64,000 nt of DNA from Ignavibacteriota bacterium (GCA_013112585.1 JABFGH010000005.1:184002-248001); one strand, 5' to 3'. Positions 33,545-44,391 are shown, counted from the first letter of the stretch. Made by a program: numbers and translations. Notes: generated from the sequence alone by a model not told the origin.

Positions 33545-34444
33545 TTAATATCTAATAACCGTAAAAGAAGAAACACCACTGTTTACATCAATAGCTATTT
33601 TATTTTCTGCTTCATCAAAATTTCCAGTAATGTAATAACCTGATTCAGTTTTTTCAAATCCTTCTAAATCTTTGATCACTAAAACCATATCACCGGTTAT
33701 TTTACAGCCAGAAGATTTTGGTAAACTAAGTTCTAACGAGGCTGCTCCCAAATCTGCATCAACATTTGTGTAGCTATGTTTATCTCCTAATTTAATTTTT
33801 GTACTTGATGCACCGGAATTCAAACTTAAATTAGCCACTTTAAAGTTGGATAAATCCAAGACTGATTTAGCCGCACCAATATTAAACTCCAGGTCCCAAA
33901 TAGGATTCTCATTTAATTTAAGCTCAACTGTATTTTTAATTTTAGTGAAAAACAAATCCACTTTAGTATCTTCTAAATAGCAATCGATCCAAGCTGTACT
34001 GTCGTTAAAACGTGTATCAAAAATATAATCGGAAATCGGTCCCTTTGCTTTTGAATCAATAAGATTATTTGAAGTACGTTTGATAATAAAAGCTCCAACT
34101 CCGCCGTTTACCTCCAGGTTGGCAAATTTTACAGAGTCATCATAATTAAATGAGTAGTGTTTCACATCGTAATTATCATTCTCTGAAAAATAAATATCGC
34201 CGGAAGAGAAATTATAGAAGACCCCAAACATGAGTACCGCAAGAAAAAGTCCGAACAATGCAGAGATGAATGGTTTTGCTTTAGAATTTTTTGCAATAAC
34301 AATAATGCCCCAGAATATGAAAATAAAGGGCCATAATTCCCAAGCAAAAGACCAGCTAATATTAATTACATCATAACGAACCAGAAAAACTAAAGCTCCG
34401 ATTGCAATAAAAAATGTACCCCAAAATATTTGTCCGCTTTTCAT
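33545..34444 (-). CDS. LiaI/LiaF-like envelope protein (DUF5668 N-terminus, beta-rich C-terminus)
   Basis: 299 residues. Three membrane helices occupy about residues 8-76 (IFWGTFFIAIGALVFLVRYDVI, LWPFIFIFWGIIVIA, ALFGLFLAVLMFGVFY), as in LiaI/LiaF-type sensor proteins. The rest is a repetitive beta-rich domain (for example VNGGVGAFIIKRTSNN and LGAASLELSLPKSSG) of the toastrack/DUF4097 type. It follows a PspC-domain gene by 7 bases. Such pairs belong to envelope-stress modules in other bacteria. Confidence 0.72.
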   Translation of the reverse strand: MKSGQIFWGTFFIAIGALVFLVRYDVINISWSFAWELWPFIFIFWGIIVIAKNSKAKPFISALFGLFLAVLMFGVFYNFSSGDIYFSENDNYDVKHYSFNYDDSVKFANLEVNGGVGAFIIKRTSNNLIDSKAKGPISDYIFDTRFNDSTAWIDCYLEDTKVDLFFTKIKNTVELKLNENPIWDLEFNIGAAKSVLDLSNFKVANLSLNSGASSTKIKLGDKHSYTNVDADLGAASLELSLPKSSGCKITGDMVLVIKDLEGFEKTESGYYITGNFDEAENKIAIDVNSGVSSFTVIRY

Positions 34445-34451
34445 AAAATTC

Positions 34452-34943
34452 TCATTTATTTTTTTTAGATGAGTTCCAAATTAATATTATACCAACTGCA
34501 ATTAATGCCAATGGCAGAAAGTCTTCAAAATCAAAATATGAAAAATATTGTTCGGCAAGAAAGATGAATCCGAATGAAATTAAGATTAAACCCACAACCA
34601 CTCTGCCTCTGTTAGCTTTCTTCTTTGCTTTTTGATTATAGTACTGAACAGGATCAAATTCATTTTTGCTTGAACTTGAATCATCCTTAACATTTTGGTT
34701 TTTATCATCTCCACTATTTTCAGAAGCACCCGGCGGATTATTTAATGATGAGTATGGCACATCACTTTCGGGAATAATGATCCATAAAATTATGTAAAGG
34801 AAAATCCCAAACCCATTTATAACGGTGATAATGATAAAAAGAATCCTCACAATAATAGGGTCTAGATTGAGATATTCTGCCAAGCCCCCGGCTACTCCGC
34901 CAAAGACTCGGTGTATTTTTGATCTGTATAAGCGTTCGTTCAT
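34452..34943 (-). CDS. PspC-domain protein
   Basis: 163 residues. The PspC domain covers residues 1-60: RLYRSKIHRVFGGVAGGLAEYLNLDPIIVRILFIIITVINGFGIFLYIILWIIIPES. After a polar linker rich in Ser/Asp/Asn, two more membrane helices close the protein. PspC domains sense or transmit envelope stress. It probably heads a two-gene operon with the LiaF-like gene. Confidence 0.85.
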   Translation of the reverse strand: MNERLYRSKIHRVFGGVAGGLAEYLNLDPIIVRILFIIITVINGFGIFLYIILWIIIPESDVPYSSLNNPPGASENSGDDKNQNVKDDSSSSKNEFDPVQYYNQKAKKKANRGRVVVGLILISFGFIFLAEQYFSYFDFEDFLPLALIAVGIILIWNSSKKNK

Positions 34944-35595
34944 AATGTATCCGTTTTTGTTGAGTCTCGTAATTTTAGACGCATGAGTCTTGGAAAAGTT
35001 GAAAGAGCAGAATCAGGGATAGCGAATGACAAATTACAAATGACAAAATTCAAATAACAAAACTCAAATAGCAAATAACAAATGACAAAATTCAAAAGAC
35101 AAAATTCAAAAGACAAAATTCAAATAGCAAATAACAAATGACAAAATTCAAATGACAAATAACAAATTACAAACAGGAAATAAGCATGGTTGCATGGGTG
35201 AATGATTGTGTGGCTGCATGGGTGAATGATTGCATGGCTGCATGATTGAATGACTTCATGAATGTTCCTTTTAATTATTTGATGTTTTTTCAATAAATTT
35301 TGGAAGGTGTAGTTGGGGTATCGAAATAAATTTCGATTTACAATTGTAAACCGAAATTTAATTCGGGAGTTAGTCTCTTTATTTTCAACTACCGCCTGCC
35401 TGCCGATTAGGCAGGAGTAATTATTAACGCTTAGCGTACAATGCTGTCAGACTTCGATGGGACTCAGTCTGACTTAGATTTATATTATTTGGTATTTATA
35501 TTTTCGATTACCGCCTGCCTGCCATTAGGCAGAATTACCGATTACCGATTACCGATTGGCGATTTTACGTCTCAACGTTTTTACGTCTCTACGTT
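34944..35595. repeat. Intergenic repeat island (650 bases)
   Basis: No gene is present. From about 35020 to 35180 the units AAATGACAAA and CAAAATTCAAAAGA repeat irregularly. From 35185 to 35270 a GCATGGGTGAATGATTG minisatellite repeats about four times. A TTTCG palindromic element lies at 35319-35368. CCGCCTGCCTGCC...GGCAGG palindromes lie at 35392-35415 and 35511-35532. A run of CCGATTA units lies at about 35537-35560 and ACGTCTC units at about 35566-35593. The layout indicates replication slippage and palindrome spread. Confidence 0.7.
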
Positions 35596-36387
35596 TCACC
35601 TCTGAACATTCTGCTTAAAAAAATCAAAATGCCATCGGATTGATTTCTTCCAATAATCATGACTATGATTGCCCGGTCCGCTAATAAATTTATGATCGAT
35701 CATTAAATTTTCACATTCCGATTTAAATTTTTCATTTACGGTATAAGCAAAATCTTCAGTACCGCAGTCAAAAATTATTTTTTTACCGCTATCCATTAAA
35801 TTACTTAGTAAGTAGATAGCCGAGTTTTTTTTCCATCGGTGAGGATTATTTTTATACTTACCCAGCACATTATCAATACCCCACTTGCCGGGAAATTTAC
35901 TTAGGTCTAAAATTCCGCTTGAGCTTCCTGCGGCTCTGAAAAATTCTATATTCTTAAAAAATAAAGTCAGCGCTCCATGTCCGCCCATACTTAATCCGCT
36001 GATGAAAATATTTTTTCGGTCAACTCGGTAATCAGCAAGAATTTTTTTTGCAAGTTTATTCCAGAAGAATCTTTCAAATTGCTGTTCTTTGTTAATTGGT
36101 GAATCCAAATACCATGAATCATAAAAACCATCGGGACAGACAATAATAAAATCGTACTTATCGGCATACTCTTGTAAGTTTATAGTTTCATTCCATTGGT
36201 TATAATTGCCCGACCAGCCATGCAGTAAAAAAACCATCGGGTAATCCATTCGTACAGTTTCATAATCTGCAGGTAAAATTATTAAAGATGTATCAGGATA
36301 AGGGATATAATTTGCATCAATAATTAATTGTTTTTGTGCGAAAAGAACTGTTGAAATCAATAAAAATAATAGTACAAAACGCTTCAT
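35596..36387 (-). CDS. Secreted esterase (alpha/beta hydrolase, esterase D/feruloyl-esterase-like)
   Basis: 263 residues with a signal peptide (MKRFVLLFLLISTVLFAQ). VFLLHGWSGNYNQW is the oxyanion region. FISGLSMGGHGALTLF holds the nucleophile Ser in G-x-S-x-G. FDCGTEDFAY gives the probable acid, and GPGNHSHDYWKKSI the catalytic His. It belongs to the putative esterase family (PF00756) with feruloyl esterases and mycolyltransferases; the substrate is not evident. It is a single gene, divergent from nadE. Confidence 0.85.
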   Translation of the reverse strand: MKRFVLLFLLISTVLFAQKQLIIDANYIPYPDTSLIILPADYETVRMDYPMVFLLHGWSGNYNQWNETINLQEYADKYDFIIVCPDGFYDSWYLDSPINKEQQFERFFWNKLAKKILADYRVDRKNIFISGLSMGGHGALTLFFKNIEFFRAAGSSSGILDLSKFPGKWGIDNVLGKYKNNPHRWKKNSAIYLLSNLMDSGKKIIFDCGTEDFAYTVNEKFKSECENLMIDHKFISGPGNHSHDYWKKSIRWHFDFFKQNVQR

Positions 36388-36526
36388 ATTTAATCCTTTA
36401 TAAAATTTAATAATGAAACTATGAAATAATTGTAAAAATAATTGTGATTAAATTATAATTAGTTTGAAATGAGGATAAGGTTGACTATTTTTCTTTAATA
36501 CAATAATAAATATTCGTGCATTTAGA

Positions 36527-38164
36527 ATGAAAATTGCTTTATGCCAAATCAATCCCATAATTGGTGATATTGGCGGAAATAAAGCTAAGATAGAAAAAGG
36601 TTATAAACGAGGTGTAAATGATGGAGCGGAACTGGTAATCTTTCCGGAACTTGCTCTTTGCGGTTATCCGCCTCAAGACCTTATTGAAAAAGAAGAATTC
36701 CGAACCGCAGTTCAGGCGGCAGCGCAAGAACTCGCATCGATTACAGGTGAAACAGGTTTACTTTTCGGCAGTATAACGGAGCATAAAGAATCGGTTGGAA
36801 CGGGCATTTATAATTCGGCTCTGCTTTGCTATAACGGTAAATTACAATTCACACAGAAAAAAACACTCCTTCCTAATTATGATGTATTTGATGAAGTAAG
36901 ATATTTTGAATCTGCAAAAGAAGTTTTTGTACACGAATTTAAAGGCGAACAATTAGGCATTTCCATCTGTGAAGATATTTGGAATGATGATGATTATTGG
37001 AAACACCGCCGCTATCATACCGATCCGGTTCAATCTATTGTTGATTTAGGTGCAACCTTATTACTTAATATTTCTGCAAGTCCATACGCCTACGGAAGAA
37101 GAACAGAGCGGCTGGAAATGCTTTCTGTCCTAACAAAAACTGATAAGATTCCGCTCGCCTATGTTTGCTGTGCCGGTGCTCAAACAGATTTAATTTTTGA
37201 CGGAGCTAGTATGTGCTTTAGTTCAAATGGTGAATTGAAGATGATGGGCAAATGCTACGAAGAAGATTATTTTATTTTTAATACTGAACATAAATATCCT
37301 TCGATTACAAAAGTTGAAAAATCGATGGAAGAAGAAGTACTTCAATCGTTAATATTGGGGTTAAAAGATTACGCTTCTAAAACCGGATTTAAGAAAGCTG
37401 TGATTGGATTAAGCGGCGGAATTGATTCTGCAATTGTTGTTTATATTGCTGTGCAGGCACTGGGTGCTGAAAATGTTCATGTAATTATGATGCCGTCAAA
37501 ATATTCAAGCAGCGGCAGTATTACCGATTCGGAGAAACTTATCCAAAATCTAAGCATCACATCAAGTACAATTTCTATTCAGCCTGCTTTTGAAAAAGTT
37601 CTTGATTTATTGAACCCAATTTTTAGTGATAAGCCCGAAGATATAACCGAAGAAAACTTGCAATCGAGATTACGCGGCGTTTACTTAATGGCATATTCAA
37701 ACAAGTTCGGCAGTTTACTCTGTACAACCGGCAACAAATCCGAAATGGCAGTCGGTTATGCAACTCTTTACGGAGATATGAACGGGGCATTAGCTGTACT
37801 TGGTGATGTTTATAAAACGGATGTTTATAAAATTGCAAACTTTATAAATAGAAATGATGAAGTTATTCCTGAAGCAATAATCTCTAAACCTCCATCAGCA
37901 GAACTTAGGCATAACCAAACCGATCAAGACTCTCTGCCGGAATACGAAATACTCGATAGAATTTTGAAAATGTATCTTGAAGAGTCGAAAGAATACAATG
38001 AAATTATTGAAGAAGTTAAAGACGAAACAATTGTAAAAAAAATATTAAGATTAGTTGATCTCAATGAATTCAAGCGAAAACAAGCTGCCCCGGTTTTACG
38101 GGTTTCAACAAAGGCTTTCGGTTATGGAAGGAGATACCCCATTGTTCAAGGATGGCGTAAATAG
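36527..38164 (+). CDS. nadE: Glutamine-dependent NAD+ synthase
   Basis: 545 residues in two domains. The N-terminal nitrilase-type glutaminase (about 1-250) has the triad Glu in FPELALCGYPPQD, Lys in KKTLLPNYDVFDE and Cys in GISICEDIW. The C-terminal synthetase has the PP-loop GLSGGIDSA, and TGNKSEMAVGYATLYGDMNGALAVLGDVYKT and KPPSAELRHNQTDQDSLPEY follow. It converts deamido-NAD to NAD with glutamine as nitrogen source. Confidence 0.95.
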   Translation: MKIALCQINPIIGDIGGNKAKIEKGYKRGVNDGAELVIFPELALCGYPPQDLIEKEEFRTAVQAAAQELASITGETGLLFGSITEHKESVGTGIYNSALLCYNGKLQFTQKKTLLPNYDVFDEVRYFESAKEVFVHEFKGEQLGISICEDIWNDDDYWKHRRYHTDPVQSIVDLGATLLLNISASPYAYGRRTERLEMLSVLTKTDKIPLAYVCCAGAQTDLIFDGASMCFSSNGELKMMGKCYEEDYFIFNTEHKYPSITKVEKSMEEEVLQSLILGLKDYASKTGFKKAVIGLSGGIDSAIVVYIAVQALGAENVHVIMMPSKYSSSGSITDSEKLIQNLSITSSTISIQPAFEKVLDLLNPIFSDKPEDITEENLQSRLRGVYLMAYSNKFGSLLCTTGNKSEMAVGYATLYGDMNGALAVLGDVYKTDVYKIANFINRNDEVIPEAIISKPPSAELRHNQTDQDSLPEYEILDRILKMYLEESKEYNEIIEEVKDETIVKKILRLVDLNEFKRKQAAPVLRVSTKAFGYGRRYPIVQGWRK

Positions 38165-38230
38165 AGATTTATTTTGGTAATTAAAAAGAACTTATTATTC
38201 ATCAATTTTTAGATAAACAAAATATAAATT

Positions 38231-39994
38231 ATGAAAAACTACTTAAAAATATTATTGGTTATACTTTTTGTCTTCACAAATTCTTTTGGTCAAATTGGTT
38301 TTGATGAAGAACTTGTTGAAATTGAAATTTATAATTCATTCGATAAAATTCAAGCCGGAACAGAGTTAAAGATTGCTGTAAAAGCTGTTACCCAAGAGTC
38401 CTGGCACATTAACTCAAATAAACCCAATGAAGATTACTTAATTCCAACCGAACTTTCCTTGAACCAAGATTCACCTTTCTCACTTTCAAAAGTAATTTAT
38501 CCAAAAGCCGTTGATGTTGAATTTGCATTTTCTGATGTACCGGTTTCTGTTTATGAAGGTGAGGTATTTATAGGGGGACTGATAAACATACCCGCAGATA
38601 CAGAACCGGGAGAATATAAAATAACAGTAATGCTGGAATACCAAGGCTGCAATGATATTTCGTGCATGGCGCCTGCATCAGTATCAAAAGAATTAACAAT
38701 TACGGTGGCTGATAATAGAACCGCAATTAATGAAATTAATTCGGAAATATTTTCTCAAATTGAATTCGGTACTGGCGAAACTTCTACGGAAGAAGATGAT
38801 TCAATTGGTGCTTCACTTGAATCGAGCGGACTGCTGCTTAGTTTGATTTTAGTTTTTCTCGGCGGACTTGCTCTCAATCTTACACCATGTGTTTATCCGT
38901 TAATTCCAATTACGGTAGGTTACTTTGGCGGGCAAAGTGAAGGAAGTACAAGTAAACTTTTTATGCTCGGAATTTTATACGTACTTGGTATGGCTCTTAC
39001 ATATTCGGTAGTTGGAGTAATAACAGCATTAAGCGGTGCCGTGTTCGGCGCGCTTTTGCAAAGCACGGTTGTCATTCTCGGAATTGTCCTTGTTCTGCTT
39101 GTTCTTTCACTAAGTATGTTTGGGCTTTATGAATTTAAATTGCCCGATAGCTGGGCTGCAAAAGCCGGCGGTGCAAAAGCAGGCGGAGTTGGGGCATTAT
39201 TAATGGGTTTAACAATGGGTATTGTTGCTGCTCCTTGTATTGGTCCTTTTGTTATCGGACTCGTAACATACGTTGCAGCAAAGGGCGATCCTTACTTCGG
39301 ATTTTTAATGTTCTTTGTAATGGCACTTGGTTTAGGATTGCCTTACTTAGTTCTTGCATTATTCTCAGGTAAAATAAAAAACTTACCCCGTGCAGGATTT
39401 TGGATGGATGCCGTAAAAAAAATATTCGGTTTTATTTTAATTGGAATGGCAATTTATTTTGCAGGACCAATTTTACCAAAAGAAGTAAACACATATCTGC
39501 TTCCGGTATTTATGATTATTGCTGCTGCCTATCTTTTAATTTTTGATAAATCAGCCAATAATATTAGAGGCTTTAGAATTTTCAAGATTATTTTTTCCGG
39601 TTTAGTAATTGGGGCTGCTGTTTATATGCTTTATCCTGTTGATAGAAACTCACCAGCTTGGCAGAAATTTGATGAAGTATCATACACAGCCGCTCTCGAA
39701 AATAATCAAAAAATGATAATTGATTTTTACGCAGACTGGTGTATTCCATGTAAGGAATTAGATGCGTTGACATTTTCTGATCAAAGAGTAATTGATCTTT
39801 CTAAAGAATTTGTTACGTACAAAGTTGATATGACAAAAACCATGTCGGATGAGACGGAAAAAATTAGAGAGAAATTCCAGATCAGGGGTATGCCGACTGT
39901 GTTAGTTATAAACACAAAAGGGGAGGAAGTTGAACGGATTACCGGTTTTGTTAATGCCGATGAGTTTTTAAATGTAATATCTTCAATTAATTAA
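38231..39994 (+). CDS. dsbD: Thiol:disulfide interchange protein DsbD
   Basis: 587 residues. A signal peptide (1-20) is followed by the periplasmic alpha domain (about 25-150) with the cysteine pair in EYQGCNDISCMAP. The membrane core (about 195-455) has eight helices and conserved cysteines in NLTPCVYPLIPITVGYFGG and AAPCIGPFVIG. A C-terminal thioredoxin-like domain has FYADWCIPCKELDALTF. It moves electrons from cytoplasmic thioredoxin to periplasmic thiol partners, for example for cytochrome c maturation. Confidence 0.93.
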   Translation: MKNYLKILLVILFVFTNSFGQIGFDEELVEIEIYNSFDKIQAGTELKIAVKAVTQESWHINSNKPNEDYLIPTELSLNQDSPFSLSKVIYPKAVDVEFAFSDVPVSVYEGEVFIGGLINIPADTEPGEYKITVMLEYQGCNDISCMAPASVSKELTITVADNRTAINEINSEIFSQIEFGTGETSTEEDDSIGASLESSGLLLSLILVFLGGLALNLTPCVYPLIPITVGYFGGQSEGSTSKLFMLGILYVLGMALTYSVVGVITALSGAVFGALLQSTVVILGIVLVLLVLSLSMFGLYEFKLPDSWAAKAGGAKAGGVGALLMGLTMGIVAAPCIGPFVIGLVTYVAAKGDPYFGFLMFFVMALGLGLPYLVLALFSGKIKNLPRAGFWMDAVKKIFGFILIGMAIYFAGPILPKEVNTYLLPVFMIIAAAYLLIFDKSANNIRGFRIFKIIFSGLVIGAAVYMLYPVDRNSPAWQKFDEVSYTAALENNQKMIIDFYADWCIPCKELDALTFSDQRVIDLSKEFVTYKVDMTKTMSDETEKIREKFQIRGMPTVLVINTKGEEVERITGFVNADEFLNVISSIN

Positions 39995-40072
39995 GTCTTT
40001 TTGATTGATTAAAGAGTACGACTTTTATAAGTTACAAATAGTTAATTAAAATAAATTATTGCGAGTAGTAAA

Positions 40073-41932
40073 ATGGCTCAAGAAAAAGAAAAAGAAGTTG
40101 AGGTACAAAGTTTAACTGCTGTAACAGTTAGATTTGCCGGTGATTCCGGTGACGGAATGCAATTAACCGGAACACAGTTCAGCGATACTACAGCTATCGT
40201 TGGAAATGATTTAAGCACGCTGCCGGATTACCCGGCTGAAATCCGTGCACCAGCCGGAACCCTATATGGCGTAAGCGGGTTTCAACTCCACTTTAGTTCA
40301 AGTGATATTCACACGCCGGGAGATAGCCCGGATGTTTTAGTAGCAATGAATCCAGCTGCGTTAAAAATAAACTTAAAAGAGATTAAGAAAAACGCTACAA
40401 TCATAGTTAATACAGATGCATTTGATAAGAAAAATTTAAACACTGCCGGCTATGAGGCTAATCCGCTTGAAGATAATAGCCTTGAAGGATTTAAAGTTAT
40501 TGAGGTTCCTATTACAACCTTAACTACAAATGCTTTAAAGGATAGCCCTCTTAGTCCAAAAGAAGTAGTACGCTGTAAAAACTTTTTTGCACTTGGAATG
40601 ATGTACTGGTTATACAACAGACCAATGGAACCGACATTAGATTGGATAAAACAAAAATTTAAAAATTTACCTGATGTAGCTGATGCAAATGAAAAGGCAT
40701 TAAAGGCAGGATATTATTTTGGTGATGCTACTCAGCAATTTACAACACGCTATACAGTTGAACCTGCTGAACTTCCGGAAGGAACTTACAGAAATATTTC
40801 GGGCAATGAAGCTGTTGCACTTGGGTTTGTAGCTGCATCATTAAAAAGTAAGCTGCCGTTATTCTTAGGTTCCTATCCAATAACACCTGCTTCCGATATA
40901 CTCCATTTTTTAAGCAAGTATAAAAATTTCGGGGTTAAAACATACCAGGCTGAAGATGAAATTGCAGGCATCGCTTCTGCAATCGGGGCTTCGTTCGGCG
41001 GTTCGCTTGCAATTACTACTACAAGCGGTCCCGGATTAGCACTTAAAACTGAAGCAACCGGATTAGCAGTAATGACGGAACTTCCTATTGTTATTGTTGA
41101 TGTTCAGCGGGGCGGACCGAGTACAGGACTGCCAACAAAAACCGAGCAATCGGATTTACTGCAGGCAATGTATGGTCGTAACGGTGAATCACCTGTGTGT
41201 ATTGTAGCTGCTACCAGACCCAACGATTGCTTTGAAATGGCTTTTGAAGCCTCCAAATTGGCTTTAAAATTTATGACACCAGTTATACTACTTACTGATG
41301 GTTACATTGCAAATGGTGCGGAACCCTGGAAACTGCCTAAGCCTGAAGAACTGGAAGAAATTCCTGTTAGATTCCATACAGATAAAGAAACATTTCAGCC
41401 GTACGGAAGAGATGAAAACTTAGCCAGACCTTGGGCTATACCGGGAACACCAGGCTTGGAGCATAGAATTGGCGGACTCGAAAAAGCCAACATAACCGGT
41501 GATGTAAATTATTCTCCTGAAAATCATCAGCTTATGTGCGAGCTTAGAGCCGAGAAAATTGAAAAAATGAAAAAATTTATTCCTGATCTTGAAGTTGACG
41601 GCGATGAAAGCGGGGATTTATTAGTACTTGGCTGGGGCGGAACTTACGGAGCTATTATTGAGGCTATTAATAAAAGCAGAGCAGAAGGATTAAAAGTTTC
41701 GCAGGCTCACTTAAAATACCTGAACCCTATGCCTGCAAATACTGAGAAGGTTCTTAAAAATTTCAAAAAGGTATTAATCCCCGAGCTTAATCTTGGGCAG
41801 CTTTCTAAATTAGTACGCGAGAAGTTTTTAATTAATGTTGAAACTTTAAATAAACTTCAAGGCTTACCGTTTAAGTCAATTGAAATACAAAATAAAATCT
41901 CGGAAATTCTGGGAGGAAAAAATGGAAACTAA
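40073..41932 (+). CDS. korA: 2-oxoacid:ferredoxin oxidoreductase subunit alpha (2-oxoglutarate type, gamma-alpha fusion)
   Basis: 619 residues. The N-terminal gamma domain (about 15-190) begins [15 protein letters not shown]. The pyrimidine-binding alpha domain follows with [93 protein letters not shown]-terminal transketolase-like domain has [16 protein letters not shown]. With KorB it interconverts 2-oxoglutarate plus CoA and succinyl-CoA plus CO2 with ferredoxin. It is used in anaerobic TCA or reductive TCA metabolism, fitting the Chlorobi-related lineage. It overlaps korB by 11 bases. Confidence 0.93.
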   Translation: MAQEKEKEVEVQSLTAVTVRFAGDSGDGMQLTGTQFSDTTAIVGNDLSTLPDYPAEIRAPAGTLYGVSGFQLHFSSSDIHTPGDSPDVLVAMNPAALKINLKEIKKNATIIVNTDAFDKKNLNTAGYEANPLEDNSLEGFKVIEVPITTLTTNALKDSPLSPKEVVRCKNFFALGMMYWLYNRPMEPTLDWIKQKFKNLPDVADANEKALKAGYYFGDATQQFTTRYTVEPAELPEGTYRNISGNEAVALGFVAASLKSKLPLFLGSYPITPASDILHFLSKYKNFGVKTYQAEDEIAGIASAIGASFGGSLAITTTSGPGLALKTEATGLAVMTELPIVIVDVQRGGPSTGLPTKTEQSDLLQAMYGRNGESPVCIVAATRPNDCFEMAFEASKLALKFMTPVILLTDGYIANGAEPWKLPKPEELEEIPVRFHTDKETFQPYGRDENLARPWAIPGTPGLEHRIGGLEKANITGDVNYSPENHQLMCELRAEKIEKMKKFIPDLEVDGDESGDLLVLGWGGTYGAIIEAINKSRAEGLKVSQAHLKYLNPMPANTEKVLKNFKKVLIPELNLGQLSKLVREKFLINVETLNKLQGLPFKSIEIQNKISEILGGKNGN

Positions 41933-42956
41933 CATAGATGAAAAAGAAGTAAAACTAACAGCAAAAGATTTCAAATCAGATAGAGATGTTAGATGGTGCC
42001 CGGGCTGCGGTGATTATTCAATCCTTGCTCAAGTCCAGAGAACATTTCCGAATATCGGCTATAAAAAAGAGGATATTGTTTGGGTTTCCGGAATCGGGTG
42101 CTCAAGCCGTTTTCCTTATTACATGGATACTTACGGCTTTCATGGTATTCACGGAAGAGCGCCGGCAATAGCTACCGGACTCAAAGTTGCTCGTCCGGAA
42201 TTATCGGTTTGGGTTGCTACCGGCGATGGTGATTTAATGAGTATCGGCGGTAATCACTTTATACATACCTGCCGTAAAAATATTGATATAAAAATTGTAA
42301 TGTTTAACAATCAAATTTACGGATTAACAAAAGGTCAATATTCACCAACCTCCGAAAAAGGAAAAATTACAAAAAGCACGCCTTTCGGAAGTGTAGATTA
42401 TCCTTTTAATCCGGCTTCACTTGCGCTTGGTGCCGAGGCTTCATTTGTTGCCAGATCAATAGACCGCGAACCAAAGCATATGCAGGAAATGATTATGCGG
42501 GCTGCTGAACATAAAGGCACTGCCTTTATCGAAATATATCAGAATTGTAATATTTTTAATGACGGCGCTTTTACCACACTTACAGATAAAGAAACAAAAG
42601 CTGATTCAGTTATAACTCTTGAAAATAAGAAACCAATGATTTTTGGTAAGGATAATAATAAGGGAATTATAATAGAAGGGTTTAACCCTGTAGTGGTTGA
42701 TTTAAATGACGGCAAGCATTCAGTTGATGATCTTCTTGTTCATGAAGAAACTGATGAATCTCCTATTAGATCATTTATTCTTGCGCATATGACCGACCAT
42801 CCCGGAATGCCCACTCCTATTGGAGTATTTAAGCAAATTACAAAACCTACTTACGATGGCGGTGTTGCAAAACAAATTAAAAATGTTACCGAAAAGAAGG
42901 GTGAAGGCACTCTAAAAGATCTGCTTTACACTCCAAATACTTGGGAAGTAAGTTAA
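41922..42956 (+). CDS. korB: 2-oxoacid:ferredoxin oxidoreductase subunit beta (thiamine diphosphate binding)
   Basis: 344 residues from ATG 41922, chosen over upstream starts because GGGAGG lies at 41911-41916. [49 protein letters not shown], and the thiamine diphosphate motif [10 protein letters not shown] ... [20 protein letters not shown] are intact. It pairs with the overlapping korA product and lacks its own 4Fe-4S ferredoxin domain. It ends with a clear terminator 24 bases downstream. Confidence 0.94.
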   Translation: METNIDEKEVKLTAKDFKSDRDVRWCPGCGDYSILAQVQRTFPNIGYKKEDIVWVSGIGCSSRFPYYMDTYGFHGIHGRAPAIATGLKVARPELSVWVATGDGDLMSIGGNHFIHTCRKNIDIKIVMFNNQIYGLTKGQYSPTSEKGKITKSTPFGSVDYPFNPASLALGAEASFVARSIDREPKHMQEMIMRAAEHKGTAFIEIYQNCNIFNDGAFTTLTDKETKADSVITLENKKPMIFGKDNNKGIIIEGFNPVVVDLNDGKHSVDDLLVHEETDESPIRSFILAHMTDHPGMPTPIGVFKQITKPTYDGGVAKQIKNVTEKKGEGTLKDLLYTPNTWEVS

Positions 42957-42980
42957 GGTATTGTAAATACTATTTTTTAT

Positions 42981-43010
42981 AAGGCGGACTTTTTAGTTCG
43001 CCTTTTTTTT
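42981..43010 (+). terminator. korAB terminator
   Basis: AAGGCGGAC (42981-42989) pairs with GTTCGCCTT (42995-43003; one G-T pair) and continues into a run of T. The same hairpin with its upstream flank is repeated at about 43453-43480. Confidence 0.85.
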
Positions 43011-43507
43011 GATTTTGTCCGTGGCAAATGTTTTCCAGTTTTCATCATCTTGCCACCTTAGAAATTATTTTTAATATTATCTATAGTTCTTACTTTGCGC
43101 GCTTTGCGTATTTCTGCTTAGCGGTCTTAGCGTTAAAGGCTTTTTCACGCAGAGGACGCAAAGATAAAAAAACGCAAAGGCGCAGAGAGAAGATTCTAAA
43201 GGTTTCCAATTGGTCAACCTTTTAGATCGCCGTTTGAGACGCCTCCCAGCCTTCGTTGCAGGTTAGCAAGTTACAGGTTGCAAGTTGACAGGTTTCAGTT
43301 AAAAGAAATGATCATCACTTCGGGATTTTCCTGTTTTCTTCATCGTGCCACAAACTTAAAAGTTTATTTGTTGTTTTCTAATAGCTTAGTTAGTCGTTTC
43401 AGAGTGTGATGAACACAAGAGTTAAGGTATTGTGAATAGTAATTTTTATGAAGCGGACTTTTTAGTTCGCCTTTTTTTTAGGCAAGAATCTGTTGCTCAG
43501 ATTGCAA
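43011..43507. repeat. Intergenic repeats including a duplicated terminator block
   Basis: No gene is present. 43419-43480 repeats 42951-43010 (korB stop region plus terminator) with few changes, including GTTAAGGTATTGT and CGGACTTTTTAGTTCGCC. Between them lie the GC-richer words CGCAGAGGACGCAAAG and AACGCAAAGGCGCAGAG at about 43147-43190, and a stretch of TTGCAGGTTAGCAAG-like units at about 43255-43300. Confidence 0.65.
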
Positions 43508-44263
43508 TTAGTATGTAATTATTTTTTTTGATTTCGATTTATCTATTGACCAATTCTTATCCTCTTTAATAAAACTAACTTCCATTGCGCTAAAGTAATT
43601 AGTATAAAAAAATATTTTTGCACGATTTAATGCTTCATTAAAATAGATTGTACTGGGAAAAGGTAATATTGCAAATTCTATCACATACCTTGAAAGATTA
43701 TAAAAATATCCATTTCTTAATGAAACATACGGAGAAAGCATAAGGATTATACTATTTAAGTAATCCTCATCCTCTTCTTCAATCATTGTGTCAATAATCG
43801 CAATTGTCTGATCTGGTAGAAATAAAACCTTTTTCCTATTTATTTTTAACAAAGGTTTAAAACTATTATAATTCAATTCTTCGATAATATATTCACTCTC
43901 TTTAGCCACTTTGCTTGAAAGAAAAAATGTGCTGTCCATTACCTTGATAGTTACATTTGTTGGAAAGATTACATAAGGAACAATTGGTTTTATTGTGTCC
44001 AATTTTTCATAATCTTCAAAAGGATCAGTATAATTTTCAATTATTGCGTATGCATTTCTTAGTATGGGCATGAGTTTATTTAAATCTTCCCTTGGCAATG
44101 GGGCGGATTCTTTTTCCCACTGATTGAAGAAATCAGACAATGAAGAAGCATCTTTTTTTTCTAAAATTTTCCATAGTGAATTTATTTTTGGTTCTAATTC
44201 AGTTGTTTGGGCTGCAATTTCTATGTGAGTGAAAAATAGAAATAAAAGAAAGAGAAATTTCAT
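43508..44263 (-). CDS. Hypothetical secreted protein, 251 residues
   Basis: A signal peptide (MKFLFLLFLFFTHIEIAAQT) precedes a soluble domain with alternating helices and strands. No recognised motif is present. The central region (PYVIFPTNVTIKVMDSTFFL and KVLFLPDQTIAIIDTMIEEEDEDYL) is beta-rich, and the C-terminus is lysine-rich. It is probably periplasmic or outer-membrane associated; function unknown. Confidence 0.55.
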   Translation of the reverse strand: MKFLFLLFLFFTHIEIAAQTTELEPKINSLWKILEKKDASSLSDFFNQWEKESAPLPREDLNKLMPILRNAYAIIENYTDPFEDYEKLDTIKPIVPYVIFPTNVTIKVMDSTFFLSSKVAKESEYIIEELNYNSFKPLLKINRKKVLFLPDQTIAIIDTMIEEEDEDYLNSIILMLSPYVSLRNGYFYNLSRYVIEFAILPFPSTIYFNEALNRAKIFFYTNYFSAMEVSFIKEDKNWSIDKSKSKKIITY

Positions 44264-44391
44264 TATAAATCCTTTATAAAATTAAATTCTTATAGCTCTC
44301 TGTCTAAATTGGGCTGAGAAGCTTTAACGGTATGTATATAATGTAGTACAACGTAATTCTGAATCTCCATTAAGCCGTTTGCTATTTCAAT

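Noticed and set aside
43028..43225. Open frame of 65 codons after korB (rich in R/K/T/Q)
   Set aside because: It runs through the CGCAGAGG...CGCAAAG low-complexity words that recur widely in Bacteroidota intergenic DNA. It has no start context.
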